Assembly (NCBI RefSeq): GCF_051020765.1
Contig: NC_134933.1
Span: 15,225,461 to 15,289,460 of the forward strand
Length of the DNA: 64,000 nucleotides
Direction: 5' to 3'
DNA from: Lasioglossum baleicum
Taxonomy: Eukaryota > Arthropoda > Insecta > Hymenoptera > Halictidae
The notes beneath the pieces are model-generated. The model saw only the letters and a list, made by a program, of their open reading frames with translations. It made no database searches and was not told the DNA's origin. Both the position numbers and the translations under genes were made by a program. The first letter of the stretch is position 1. Each line of letters begins with the position of its first letter. Below are positions 43,927 through 54,764 of the stretch, in pieces.

Positions 43927-44529
43927 CACAGTTTAACGAATTTTCTCAAGGTTAAAAAACGTTCGTACCATAATCTCCCTATTTTTCTCATATTCTGCAA
44001 TGTTTCAGCTTTAATTTAAAAAAAATTTCATCGCTCTACCTCATTTCTTTATGTCAGCTATAATATTATGAAATCAAAAATGCATTTTAATATTTAAAAG
44101 ATCAAAGTGATTGTTATTTTTTGTCGAGACAAGTAGAGTGTTTCACGGGTGTACAAATGAAGAAGAAACAATACTGAAATCTTATTCTTCGGACCATTAA
44201 CTACGTCGGACAGCAAATGTTGAAATATGTTTTGAGAAACAATATTAATCTATTATTCCACACAAGGAACGATCGATTCAATATCAGTTTATTTCAGTTT
44301 GATTGTGAAACCGTTGGTTTGTTTGTTCATAGGATCGTTCTACATTTAAATCGTAAAGACGTGGTTTGCTTGTGCTGCTTTTCTCGTTATTGAATAAACT
44401 CCGTTAAATCAATTTATATAAAGTGTGCGGATTATTTAATTACATAATCTAATAGCAGAGATAGTACGACTTGCACAAAATTTTGAAATCGACTTTTTTC
44501 CGACTTTTCGCGTTAAATACCACACTGTG
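43927..44529. mobile_element. 603-bp Transib-like element, CGCCG/CGCCA flanks
   Basis: Left end CACAGT after CGCCG (43922-43926); right end CACTGTG before CGCCA (44530-44534), a 5-bp duplication with one mismatch. The left subterminal region (43931-44060) is the reverse complement of 19368-19490. Interior AT-rich and noncoding. The TIR is short, and similarity beyond the heptamer is weak. Confidence 0.72.
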
Positions 44530-44534
44530 CGCCA

Positions 44535-45795
44535 TTGGTGTTCAGTCTATCAGCGCGATATCGAATCGATTGCCGGAGAAACATGATACAATACTGCACC
44601 GGTCAATTTTCCCAAACCAGAGCCGTTACACCGGACAGTTCGTAACGCCACCATATGGAAGGAATAACAGGCATCCGATGGTAAACTCGTATTAAAAACC
44701 GAAACGACATGACGCGACACGATGATTACGAAATTATTGGGAACCAGCGTCTTCGGTTCTCTCTTCTCCCTTTCTCTCTTTCTCTCTGTCTCTCTTGTCC
44801 GTTTCCCGAGACTCTCATTTATCTTCGGTCGCGCGTTAAGCGACCGTAATTAATGGATCGACCGAGCAAACACGATCACGCCCCGCGCAAAAACGCTACA
44901 AAACCGCGCTTTGAATATTTCTGTGACACGCGAAACCGGTCCGTTTTAATTAGGTTGAAATACCCTCGGCTAAACGGACGCGGGATGATCAATCCCTTCG
45001 GGGGCCGTTACACGTCACGCCTCGTTATCCGCGCGAGCCGATTACCCGACGTTCGCGAGAACTTCTCGAAAACTTTCACAGCGTTCGACCGGCAAATTCG
45101 GCGAATTCGACAAATTTCGAAAACTCGGCGCGTTATGCGAATCACAAACCGAGCAGCTTTCCGTTGCGTGCTCGAAATCCGACTGGAAAACAATATCGAA
45201 ACGCGTACACGATCGTTGTCGAAGTGAAATGAAAAGCGACAAGGATAACCTAACCGGAAAGTCGACGCGACCGGTAGGAACGTAGCAGAAATCGCTGAAA
45301 TTCCTCGAGAGCGAAAAAACCCTCCCTTCGGCTACCATCCACGCCCGAAATGAATTTTCTAATTAAGATTGGATAACGTTGCTCGACGGGTTTGCGCTCG
45401 ACCCCTTTACCGGATAATACTCCACCGGCCATTTTCTAACCAGGGTAAATTACGTCGAGTCGGCCTCGGCCCTCCGTCTTCGGCGTGCTTACTGCGAGCG
45501 TCCACTTACAACGAGAGCTTACCATGATATGTACATACCAAGCTCGTTGTCGTTTTTCGATCATTCCAAAGTGTTTGTCGTCCCTCCGGAACAACCCTTA
45601 ACCACGTCGGTGCGGACATCCATCCGCCTTGTAATTATCGCGCGATAATACTGTGATGATCCTTACCGAGTCTTTCCGCTTAGTCCACCGTGCTAAAGGC
45701 GAGTTTCGTTTAATCGAATTGCGATCGCGTGCGCCGGGTCGTAACCTATTTTTTATTCGCAAGCAAATTCCCGTTAATCGTTTCCCATCGACGTC
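44535..45795. other. GC-rich noncoding DNA
   Basis: Background with a CTCTCT-rich patch (44759-44795). Sense and antisense frames at 44853-45338 mirror each other. Nothing supported. Confidence 0.35.
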
Positions 45796-46036
45796 ACAAT
45801 GAGAGCAGAAAACATCGTTAACGATTCCCCTAAGTAGCACAAGTTGGCTCCAGGAAGTCGCTACTCCGGGCAACGAAGCCACGCCTATTCAGATCCCCTC
45901 TTCGGCTCGGTTGACGCTACAATCGTAAGAGCAGGAAATATCGTCAACGATTGCCCCTCGGGGCACGAGTTGGCTCCTGGAAGTTGCTAGTCGGAGCAAC
46001 GACTAGCCTCTTCAGGATCTTCGGCTAGATCGACGT
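45796..46036. repeat. Diverged tandem duplication, about 123-bp unit
   Basis: Two adjacent copies begin ACAAT (45796 and 45919). They share GAGCAG, AAA(C/T)ATCGT, AACGATT, CACAAGTTGGCTCC or CACGAGTTGGCTCC, GGAAGT(C/T)GCTA and TCTTCGGCT, ending at GACG. Identity is roughly three quarters by eye. No coding frame is preserved in both. Confidence 0.7.
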
Positions 46037-47368
46037 TCGATCGTGTCGATCAACCGCCTGCGAGTCGTTTGCTATTCGTTTGCGACCCGACGAGTCCTGT
46101 CCGATTCCATTTCGTGCTTCGCGAGTTTTCCTCGCTTCCCGGTAATGTTTCGAGATAATGTTTCTCTGTTCGTCGCGAGTAGCTCGCTTTCCGCCCCACT
46201 CTCGCCGAGTGGCAGCGCTCCGGTCGTCTCTCGTCGAACGAAGTAGCTTTTCAAATTTTTCGGAAAAAATAGAGAACGATCCAGCTGTGTGCTCGTGACG
46301 CGGTACGATAGCCAGGTCCATAGGTTCGCGAGTTCATGGGTTCATAGGCACCTGGGTCCACGGGTCAATGGTGTGTCGAAGTTGATATCGCCCGTCACAG
46401 AGACGAGAGACGTCGGACAGCGTCGAAACGACGAGAATCGCGCTCGGGAGCCGATTCGAATGGTATAAGCCTTCGGTGAACCGAAACGTTTCATCGCGAT
46501 TCCACGTGTACTTTTTCCACGCGAGGAGATTTAATCTCCGCTCGAAATGCATAATCCTTTAACCATTACAGGCCGTCCGACCCGGAAAACGCGAGCGATC
46601 GTCGCGCGATGGGATCGCGATCGCGATGTCGCGCGTCGAAATAGCTGGCTAAACATTTGTCCCTACCTCCGCGTTCCAAACGAACCGAACGATGGCGGAT
46701 CTCGGCCGATCGCCACAATCGAAACCCCGATCGTGCTTCGGTTCCCGGCGACGAATCCAGGCATTCGTTTCCATCGATCTCTCCGTCCAGACTACGACAT
46801 CTTTCGTTCCGTTCGGTGTCAACGAAAACTCGTGAACGGCTGGGAACCAGAAAAGAATCTTTTCCGAGGGCCGATCTACCGTCAGTTTCGCGTTGGCCGG
46901 AAGAGGAGAGGTGAAACGCTGCGGACTAAGGATAAGTTTGCCTCGCGTGTTTTGCTTCGGGTCTATTTCCGTAAGGTATGCTCGCGTAACCACCCGGTTT
47001 AGTCGCGCGGCCGCTAATAGACGCAGCGTGTATGCAAACGCTGAAAATGCGCGGAGCGTCGATCAGCTGACTGACTCGCGTACGTCGTTCCACCTCTCCG
47101 TCGTCCTTCGTTTTCATTATATCCAACGTTTCGTCGCCTCCCGCCATGAATCACGAGGCGCGGGTCTACGTGGGTCTACGCGAGTCGTGGATTCTCACCA
47201 GCGAGCATTCCCCTAGTCATTGCCAAGCGTGAGAAAGTCCAATGTCAACGTTTCGACCGTCGCCGAACCGCCGAGCGTCGTAACTTTTATCGGATAATTT
47301 GTCATTGTCAGCTATCGACGACGTTTCTCGATCATTGCGATAACACTATCAGGTGTCGCTATACGTGT
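46037..47368. other. GC-rich noncoding DNA
   Basis: Background. Long overlapping frames on both strands at 46547-47216 are composition noise. Nothing supported. Confidence 0.35.
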
Positions 47369-47420
47369 TAACCCTTTTGACCCGACAGAACTCCTTTTGT
47401 AATTTAATTTTGTGTAGAAT

Positions 47421-48205
47421 TAGGGTGGCTCTTAATTTCGATGTTTGAATTTCTTTTACGGCGCAGCCGAGGGTTGTTGAAGTTTGGGGAACCTACGCCC
47501 TTAAACATTAAAATAATTAATTTAAACCTCATATAAAATCGTTTTTCTCCAATATCTTCTAAACTGTTCATCACGCCGAAAAATATGTTCGACAAAACCT
47601 GTAGATCTGGACAGGCTGCGTCTTTTATGTCTTATTGCTTCTTTTCGTAAGACAAATGGTTTCAGAAAAAATTGACAAAATATCGGACCAAAATCCAAAA
47701 GCTTTTCCTGATATTTGAGAATTGAAGTGTGGGTTCATTATCGTTTATCAATAAACATTAGCGAAAAATGTGTACCTGTTTTTGAACTTGCGGAACTTCC
47801 ATTATTTTAATTGCAGATTATTTTACAGGAAATTGCATATATTTCTTGTATTTAAAGTCATACAAATTCGGTACCAGTTTATCAAGGGTACAAGCTCTTG
47901 GGGCACATTTTTCTGTTATCCGGTCGAGCTCAAACTTTGCACAGATCTTTTTTAACACGTTCAGCGCGGAGTTGGTCCCTGGGGACTGACAGTGAATTGT
48001 CGTTTGGGCAGCGTCGGTCCCTGGGACCGATAGTATCGAGGTTAAAAAATAAATGTTGTAGTTTTAATGAAAACATTCTAAGTTAAACCTCTTGAGCGCT
48101 CGCCATCAGGTGCTATCTCAACGCGTTAATTGGTTCAAACAACCCTGGGGTTCCGTATAAAGAAATAGTGACAATTTTTGACAAGAATAAATAAGAGCCA
48201 CTCTA
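47421..48205. mobile_element. TIR element (TAGGGTGGCTCTTA) carrying a TTAA MITE
   Basis: The left end TAGGGTGGCTCTTAAT pairs with a right end that reverse-complements to TAGAGTGGCTCTTATT. It interrupts the dispersed repeat, as comparison with 19062-19262 shows. No clean target duplication was found. The interior is AT-rich without a transposase and contains the piggyBac-type MITE at 47956. Confidence 0.6.
47956..48125. mobile_element. 170-bp TTAA-flanked MITE candidate, nested
   Basis: TTAA at 47952-47955 and 48126-48129. The ends read CACGTTCAGCGCGG and, reverse-complemented, CGCGTTGAGATAGC, an imperfect short TIR. Inside are two GGTCCCTGGGA(C)-type units. piggyBac mobilisation is inferred from the TTAA; moderate support because the TIR is short. 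Confidence 0.5.
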
Positions 48206-48288
48206 GTCGGTAGTATATTTCAGAGCATGGTGTACCAAACAAAGTCCGATCATCACGATTGCTTCTGTATCGTTTTTTATTCAGAGTA

Positions 48289-48555
48289 CAGTAATGTCGC
48301 GATCTCCACGATCACTGTCCCTTCGCCTACCCCTTCCACTGGGGGACATCCCCGCGAGGGGCCATGAAGCTCGAGCTGCCTCGATCGCCGCGCGATCTGT
48401 GTTTACATGCTGTCCTTTTCTACGTTCGGCATCCTTCGTACTTTCGGCGCGGTACGGTGTAATACGGTTCGACGCAGTCATAAAAAAATAGTTTCCCTAC
48501 ACGATCTCTGTCTCTGCTCGGAACAGGCGGTGGGAGCTAGATCGCGACTTTACTA
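48289..48555. mobile_element. 267-bp mariner-type MITE, uninterrupted sister of 14863
   Basis: Begins CAGTAATGTCGCGATCT and ends AGATCGCGACTTTACTA with TA on both sides (48287-48288 and 48556-48557). It lacks the foldback found in the copy at 14863 and so supplies the empty site. Here it sits at the TA of the dispersed repeat's TATTCAGA(A/G)TATGTA end, whose empty form is seen at about 19245-19255. Confidence 0.9.
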
Positions 48556-48557
48556 TA

Positions 48558-49311
48558 TGTAGAATCATAACAAGTCTCCAGCTCATCGGGAAGTTAGTTT
48601 AAAATCTATTGCAAAATTTGTATCGAACAAACCGACAGACAAACAGACAGACAAGAAAGCGAGCTAATAAAAACGTGGTAAAAAGTAGAGAATTTGTCAT
48701 TTTGCATCAAAACGTGCACCGTACGTCATTCGGCCTCATACGATAGATCGTGTGGACGTATTCAGTCGCACCGAATCCGCGCAGAGTCCGCGCGGCGCGG
48801 CGTCAAGAGCGTCGGTGTTTCCCGTTAATAACGCTAACGCGAGAAACTAGAACGCAACGGTAGGTATTTAAAATTATAATTAAGAGCAGTTGCCCGTAGT
48901 ATTACTGGGTCGACAGAGACGAATGCGAGTCTGCGGCGCGGCCATTCCGCCGAATCGACCGGGTTTCGCCTGCGATTCGAACGCGCTCCAGGATCGCGGT
49001 TGCACCGCACCGGTCGTTTCTTCTCCGACGGTTTGTACACGCTGAAACTTGAAACCACCGCGCCGTGCCTCGTTCGCACCTTACATTCTTCGACTTGTCG
49101 TTGTTTCGACTCCACTCGTGTCGCTCGAGGACTCTCGCCTTACCCGTTTTGTTTGCCTCCTCGCGCCTGCTTTCTTTTCTATTTTTATGGTTCGTCCGGC
49201 ACCTTCCTTTGTCTCGCAATTAGCCGGCGCGACCTATACTCGCCTCGCCCTCCCAGTATCCGCTTCTATTCTTCTCGGGAAAGTTCTCCTCTCGCTGGCA
49301 TACGATCGTTG
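48558..49311. other. Noncoding DNA
   Basis: Includes a GACA-rich run (48639-48655) and GC-rich background. Nothing supported. Confidence 0.35.
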
Positions 49312-49383
49312 CGTCGCACAGTGCGGACAAATCGTCAAAATTCGCCACTTTTCTCTCAATTTGGTTACCAATGTATACATATA

Positions 49384-50401
49384 CAGAGTGTGGCTGGACG
49401 GGTGGTACAACCGAGCACGGGGTGATACTACATGTAAAAGAAAAAAACGTGGTAATAAGTCGAAGAAAAGGAATAACATTTTTAACACGTACTGCGATGT
49501 TTGACACTTCTCGTTTGACCTTTAGCACAGTTACTCGAATTAATATTCGGAAGCTCTAAAAAAGACGATAACTTTTTTAATATTGTACCATACGATTTGA
49601 ACTTTTTTCTGGGAAGCTAGAACAATTTGTTTACTACAGGATGTGAAAAGAAATTTTTTCAAAAATTGCAATTGATCGGAATTATAGAAAAAATACTAAA
49701 AGTTGCATTTTACAACTCTTTTATGTGGGCCTATATGTGTATTGAAAATTTTAAAAATACGTTTTGTCGCGATCTGTGTCAGTTAAAAATATTCTGAAAA
49801 TTTCGTCAAAATCGGTCGACGTTGCAATGAGCTAGAAACGTTCAAAGATGGTAAAAATTTCAGATTTTCACGATTTTCGACCTATATCTAAGAATTCTTA
49901 CATGTTTCAATGATTAATCATTTCACATCAAACGATTTCGATGAAACTGTCACAGTGCATATAATTGACGCAGACCTACAAAACGTACTTTTTAAATTTT
50001 CAATATAGGCCCACATAAAAAAGTTGTAAAATGCAACTTTTAGTATTTTTTTCTACAATTTCGATCAATTAGTAGCAAACTACAGTAGTAAACTAATTGC
50101 TCTAGCTTCCCGAAAAAGTTTAAATCGCATAGTACAATATTTAAAAAGTTATCGTCTTTTTTAGAGCGTCCGAATATTAATTCGAGCAGTATACTGTATA
50201 TGCAGAAAGTAGAATTGGTTGATCATGGTCAGACGCGTCAGACGATTCCTATGCAATATCACGTGCATTCTCTGCATTTTCAAACTCGATTTTCTCGAAA
50301 ACGGAGCGCCAAGAAAAAAAATGTAATTCCTTTTTTTCGACTTGTTTTTACATGTAGCATCACCACTTGTTCGGTTGTACTACCTGTCCGGTCACACCCT
50401 G
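49384..50401. mobile_element. 1,018-bp mariner-type element nested in Transib-like copy
   Basis: Begins CAGAGTGTGGCTGGACGGGT; the right end reverse-complements to CAGGGTGTGACCGGACAGGT. Pairing extends inward past TACATGTAAAA on both sides. TA at 49382-49383 and 50402-50403. It contains a second mariner-type element at 49528-50196. No intact transposase. Confidence 0.88.
49528..50196. mobile_element. 669-bp fold-back mariner-type MITE, innermost
   Basis: The arms pair through GAATTAATATTCGG at the ends and the TTATCGTCTTTTTTAGAG block. The left end CAGTTACTCGAATTAATATT follows CA rather than TA; the right end ...ATACTG is followed by TA. It shares family blocks with 42171-42534 and 54838-55033. 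The arms are long enough to fold into a near-complete hairpin. Confidence 0.8.
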
Positions 50402-50519
50402 TACTTATTCACAGAAAATGAAATATAACAATATATATATATATATAATTAATAACTTTAACAAGAAAATAACAATTTTGTATAAAAAATGAAAAATTAA
50501 TAATAAATGAACCATACGT

Positions 50520-51420
50520 ATGTAAGCTTTGTATGTATAATAGGCCGGTGAGTTACATAGATGCTCGAGAGAGGGCAGGACTTCAGAGAATAAAGTAAAC
50601 AGTTATTCAGATAGACAGAGCGACAGTTCAACTGATTAATTCAATAATTAATTACCTTGATAATTCGTGAGAAATGAATTAATGAAATATTTAAGTTCAG
50701 AAATCTACAAGTGCAGGTTTCTATAAAGAAGATCGTTTGTTGAGAGAATATAGGGAAGCACAAATATTTAATTGTTGATTTTGTTGAATAAGAATTATTT
50801 ATTGTGTAATTAATAATAGATCTCTATATTTTTAGACGAATCAACCTTGTGTTTTTGCTTAAGAACGGAGCCCGTAAAAATATTATAAATCATATTATAC
50901 GTAAAATCAATAATCATAAAATTAAACAAATCATAATACTAGTAAACAAAACACTTGTCTTTCACACTTCTATCGTCAGTCCTCAATGGTCCCCATTCAC
51001 GTTCTTCCAAACAATCACGACCTACTCTTAGTTTCTTATTACTTTTCCAGTAGGTATAAGACATAACCATATTAAAAACAAATTAAGAATACATAAATAG
51101 AATTGATATACATATGTATCATTATTACAAAATTAGATCATACATAAAAATGGTTATTATATGATTATTATTAAGCCTTTTTGCACTTTTTTGTCCCCTC
51201 TGAGGCACCACTAAAAATTACTGTGCCATTATAAAAAATATTGTTTACATTATTAAATATATCAATGTAGTTAAATATATCAAGTATTATACCAATTTCA
51301 TATCCATAAAGTTTGAAAAAAATCACAGGGAATGGAAATATTCTAGATCGGAAAAAAAGTTTAGTTTTCCAGTTAAAATAGTCCCGAGTGAAAAGGGTTA
51401 ATAACAATTTCCATCCTAAT
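50520..51420. other. Unexplained AT-rich block inside Transib-like element
   Basis: Absent from the short sister copy at 36089, so it is likely an insertion, but no TIR, LTR pair or target duplication could be defined. It contains GTAAGCTTTGTATGTATAAT near its start and no coding frame with a domain. A solo LTR or decayed element is possible. Confidence 0.35.
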
Positions 51421-51495
51421 ACGCATTTTTGCAAAAGAATTTCATATCGTGATATACACGAATATCGAATTTTTCCAGTAAATTCCGCACTGTGG

Positions 51496-53320
51496 CGGTA
51501 CCAAAAAGTACCGTTCTGATTTTTTGTATACTATTTCCGGACACATCAAACTTCATATTACAATTAGTTTAATTTTCGCGAATGATTTCGAAACGAACAT
51601 ATTAACGGAAATTCTCATTAAGAGGCTCTCTCTGTTCAGGCTCTACTGCCACACGTAGAAGCTACGACCAGCAGCGGTCTTACAATTTTTTAATTATAAG
51701 TTCCGAGCCCCTAGCATCAATTCACCGAACAAAACGGTTCAGAATGAAAAGTGCTGATTACGACGACGAAATGAAACAATATTTAATAAGAGACGAAACG
51801 CGCGTGAAGAATTTACGGATTTTTATCACGAAATCGTCAGAAGCCAAATAATCCAAATCTAAGTGGTAACGTGGAAGTTTAATAACCATTTCTTTTAAAA
51901 TTTTAATTTAAAATTTTTTATTTTACTTTTAGAGAGAAGTCGTTTTTTTCCATTTTCCTCTTGTTTTTTTTCCATTTCGGATTTTTCGCTCGTTTCCGAT
52001 AAACTGACAAAAAAATGGTTGTAACGAAAGTTACTCAGTAATCATATTACAACCAACTGTAATAACAAAAAATCTACAAAAGACTTATTATTTAGTAAAA
52101 AATTGAAATTATTTTAACTGTTTGAAATGAAATTGTTTTTTTTTTTCATCAACTAATACTATTTCATATGCTCTTTAAAAAAGTATCAGTTTTGTCCCGA
52201 AATCCCCTATTCTATAGGATCGAACACTGCGTCGCATCGGTCCAAGGTTCTCGGCGATTTTTTTTCTCAAGCCCCGGACGTCTTACCTATCGAATGAGAT
52301 CGATTCGTCGATATTCAAAGGCGGTCATTTTTTCTCAGAACAGTTTTCGAGCTGATCCGAGCCGAGCCGATCGCGGATCGATCGGAATTCGGTTTCTTAT
52401 CGCGGGTTCGGTAAATTCCGAAACCTGCGGTCCTCTGGAAAAGTTTGCAGCGAGATGGAAAAGGTAACGGGAGAGTGGTGGGTGGATAGCGGAAACTCCG
52501 GTCCGCGTTAATAGAAGACACGAGCCTCTCTCCGAAAGAAGAGACACCGACCCGCGGATAGTGTACACACGTACACATAGACGAGCTGCGAGTATAAGTG
52601 GAAACGGAGAGCCGATCTCGGTTTAACGAGCCTGTCTCCACCTTGCTGGTCGTTCTCTTCGGAATCGATGCCTCGAAAAGTTTTATCCTGCCACGGAAAC
52701 CGCGGAACAAACTTCTCTGGCAAGCTCGTCGGAACGGAGAAGAAGCTCTTAGAGTCTCGATCCTGTGATTCGCCGATCTTCCAGCTTGCCGGACTACGCC
52801 TCTAACGTCGCGCCGTTTCCACGCGATACCCGCCGATAATTTGTTCGGTTCTTGTTTGCGAAAATCGTCGGACCCGCCTGGTAATCGAATCAACGCGGCG
52901 CGGCGTGACGACGAGATTTTATCGTTCGAGAGAGAACTCGAGCCGGGTAAATATTGAAAAACGAGGGAGCTCTCTCGCGTCTGGTTTCGAAACTCTCGAA
53001 TGAACGTTGAGTATCGTCGATACGAGATACGTCGTGAAGAAGAAGGAGGAGGAGGAGGAGAAGGCGAAACGTTCATCGTTTGATACTCGACCTGTCGCTG
53101 CAACTTTTCAACCGTTGCCAGCGTGTCCCGATTATTCCTGGCCGCGAGAAAGCAACCTTGTAGTTTGTCTTTTCGAATTCCGCGGGTTGGAGCGTCACTC
53201 TGCTCTCCCGCTCGTTCTCGTGACATCCAGCTCGCTGAAATTCTGTTGCTCCGCGAAACTTTCTCGCCGTCCTCGCTCGAATATTTGTCCAGGAATCTCC
53301 AACAGCGAATTGGAACGTTT
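51496..53320. other. Noncoding DNA, AT-rich then GC-rich
   Basis: AT-rich to about 52200, then GC-rich. A (GGA)n run lies at 53040-53062. A 303-codon minus-strand frame (52315-53226) is the longest in the window. It is Ser/Arg-rich, crosses the simple repeat as poly-Pro, and has no domain; treated as chance. Confidence 0.35.
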
Positions 53321-53324
53321 TAGG

Positions 53325-53395
53325 TAGGGGTGGGTGGGAACTCGAGACTCGGTTCTGAACCCGAACCCAATATTTTCGGGTACCTGTCATACTGG
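53325..53395. mobile_element. hAT-type MITE end fragment
   Basis: Starts TAGGGGTGGGTGGGAACTCG like the MITE at 3662, with CCCGAACCC and TTTCGGGTACCTG further in. No right end or duplication was seen, so it is truncated. Confidence 0.5.
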
Positions 53396-53821
53396 AGGAA
53401 ACATGCCCAATCTAACTGGACAAAAGTCTCGTGGAAGAATTTATAGCATCTTTTTACCACGCTTATATTAGCTTGCCGAGTTGTTGTATGCGTCAAATCT
53501 TGTAATCGAACTTTAAACCACTTTCCGATGAGCTAGAGACTTGAAATTTTAAACATAGCTAACAACTGGATGACAATGCAATATTAAAAATCAAATTTTT
53601 TTAAAAACTGTGCGTCTAGGAGAGATAAAGATTTTTATATTAACCATCACACCTCGCCGCGCGACGCTCATTAGTATGTCATCGCGTTCAGCTATCCCCA
53701 CTCCGCGCGCCAGCGCTCCCTACTCCACTACGTGTTCCCACTCCGACTCATTCCCACTCCACTGGCTCACTTCGCACCTAAGGAGCTCAGTGTGTGGTCG
53801 TGGTGTTCCGTTCATTCAGTT

Positions 53822-53971
53822 CACTAAAAAGGAGAAAAAATAATTAGACATTGGTGACTATAAATAAAAGTGTGGAGAGCCCACGAAGATTACGTCAATA
53901 TAGTTTAGCGGTCCGCGCTTTTATTTATAGTCACCAATGTCTAAAAAAATTATTTTCTCTTTTTTAGTGCA
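53822..53971. repeat. 150-bp hairpin (foldback)
   Basis: The left arm (CACTAAAAAGGAGAAAAAAT, then TTAGACATTGGTGACTATAA) is mirrored by the right arm (TTATAGTCACCAATGTCTAA, then TTTTCTCTTTTTTAGTGC), around a GC-richer loop of about 45 bp. Flanks give no clear target duplication. Probably a foldback element. Confidence 0.75.
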
Positions 53972-54764
53972 TTTTAAAATAAGCGTGATTTTTAAAAAGC
54001 TTTTCTTATATATTTTTTCGTTCATACTTGAAATGTTATTGTTAAAAGAAATAAATACAAATTTTGTAAAATAAAATAAATGAAATAATGAAATGTAAAT
54101 TAAATGCAAATTGTCAGTGTCACTAGCATTACATTCAGCATCCGCCATGATTGGTAACCGTTATCAATAGTTTTACCGTAACTATCGATCCTCCGGATTC
54201 GATGCCAGTGCATCGACGACATTTTCCTTCGAACGTTTCGTAAACGAATCCGGGAGACGCTGCTCTTTGTTTGCCAACGAGATCGTTCCGATATCGGGAA
54301 GCAGAAAAAATTGCGGAGCACGTCGCGTCTGTGAAAAAAGGAGCGAATAAAATATCCGAGTCTCTCGGACGAAGATTTTTACGCGAGCTCGGTACACGTT
54401 CTCCGAAATCCGGCCGTATCTCGAATCTGAAATCGCGAATCTCGGATCCCTCGCAAATCCAGGGGTTCCCGATCGATCGATCTTCCGCCAATGCGAGCCC
54501 GGCCGTTAGACCGTTCGATCGTCCGACCGTTCTTCCAAATTACGTTCTGTCCCAGAATTCGGTCGTAGCTTTCGACGGCAGTTTGCAAAGAAATCGCGAA
54601 TTAAGTCGACGCTCGCTGGGAGGACGCTAAAAAAGTTTTTCGAGGGTCAGGTCCGCTCCTGGGATCCGCAGAGGCCTCGGGTGCTCCTGCGTTTCTCCGG
54701 CGAATTGCAAATTCTCCCATCTGCCACCTCTTCATTTCGACCGGCTCTCGTTAACACTTTCTTT
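53972..54764. other. Noncoding DNA
   Basis: AT-rich then GC-rich background. Overlapping frames at 54135-54630 are noise. Nothing supported. Confidence 0.35.

Larger units (their letters stand above)
47369..48287. repeat. Dispersed repeat, copy 2, interrupted by a TIR element
   Basis: Blocks matching 19062-19262 occur at 47369-47415 (TTAACCCTTTTGACCCGAC, TAATTTAATTTTGTGT) and 48214-48287 (TTTCAGAGCATGG, CACGATTGCTTCTGTATCGT). The element at 47421-48205 lies between them, and the MITE at 48289 interrupts the end of the copy. Confidence 0.6.
49317..51495. mobile_element. Transib-like element with multiple nested insertions
   Basis: Left end CACAGTGCGGACAAAT follows CGTCG (49312-49316). Right end CACTGTG at 51489-51495, preceded by ATATCGTGATATACAC shared with 36089. 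The right flank GCGGT does not match, so the duplication is decayed. Comparison with the 250-bp copy shows two extra blocks: a mariner-type element (49384-50401) and about 0.9 kb of unexplained sequence (about 50520-51420). Confidence 0.72.

Noticed and set aside
52315..53226. 303-codon minus-strand open frame
   Set aside because: Ser/Arg-rich composition typical of random frames in CpG-rich DNA, a poly-Pro run from a GGA simple repeat, no domain, no splice or promoter context, and overlapping open frames on the other strand.
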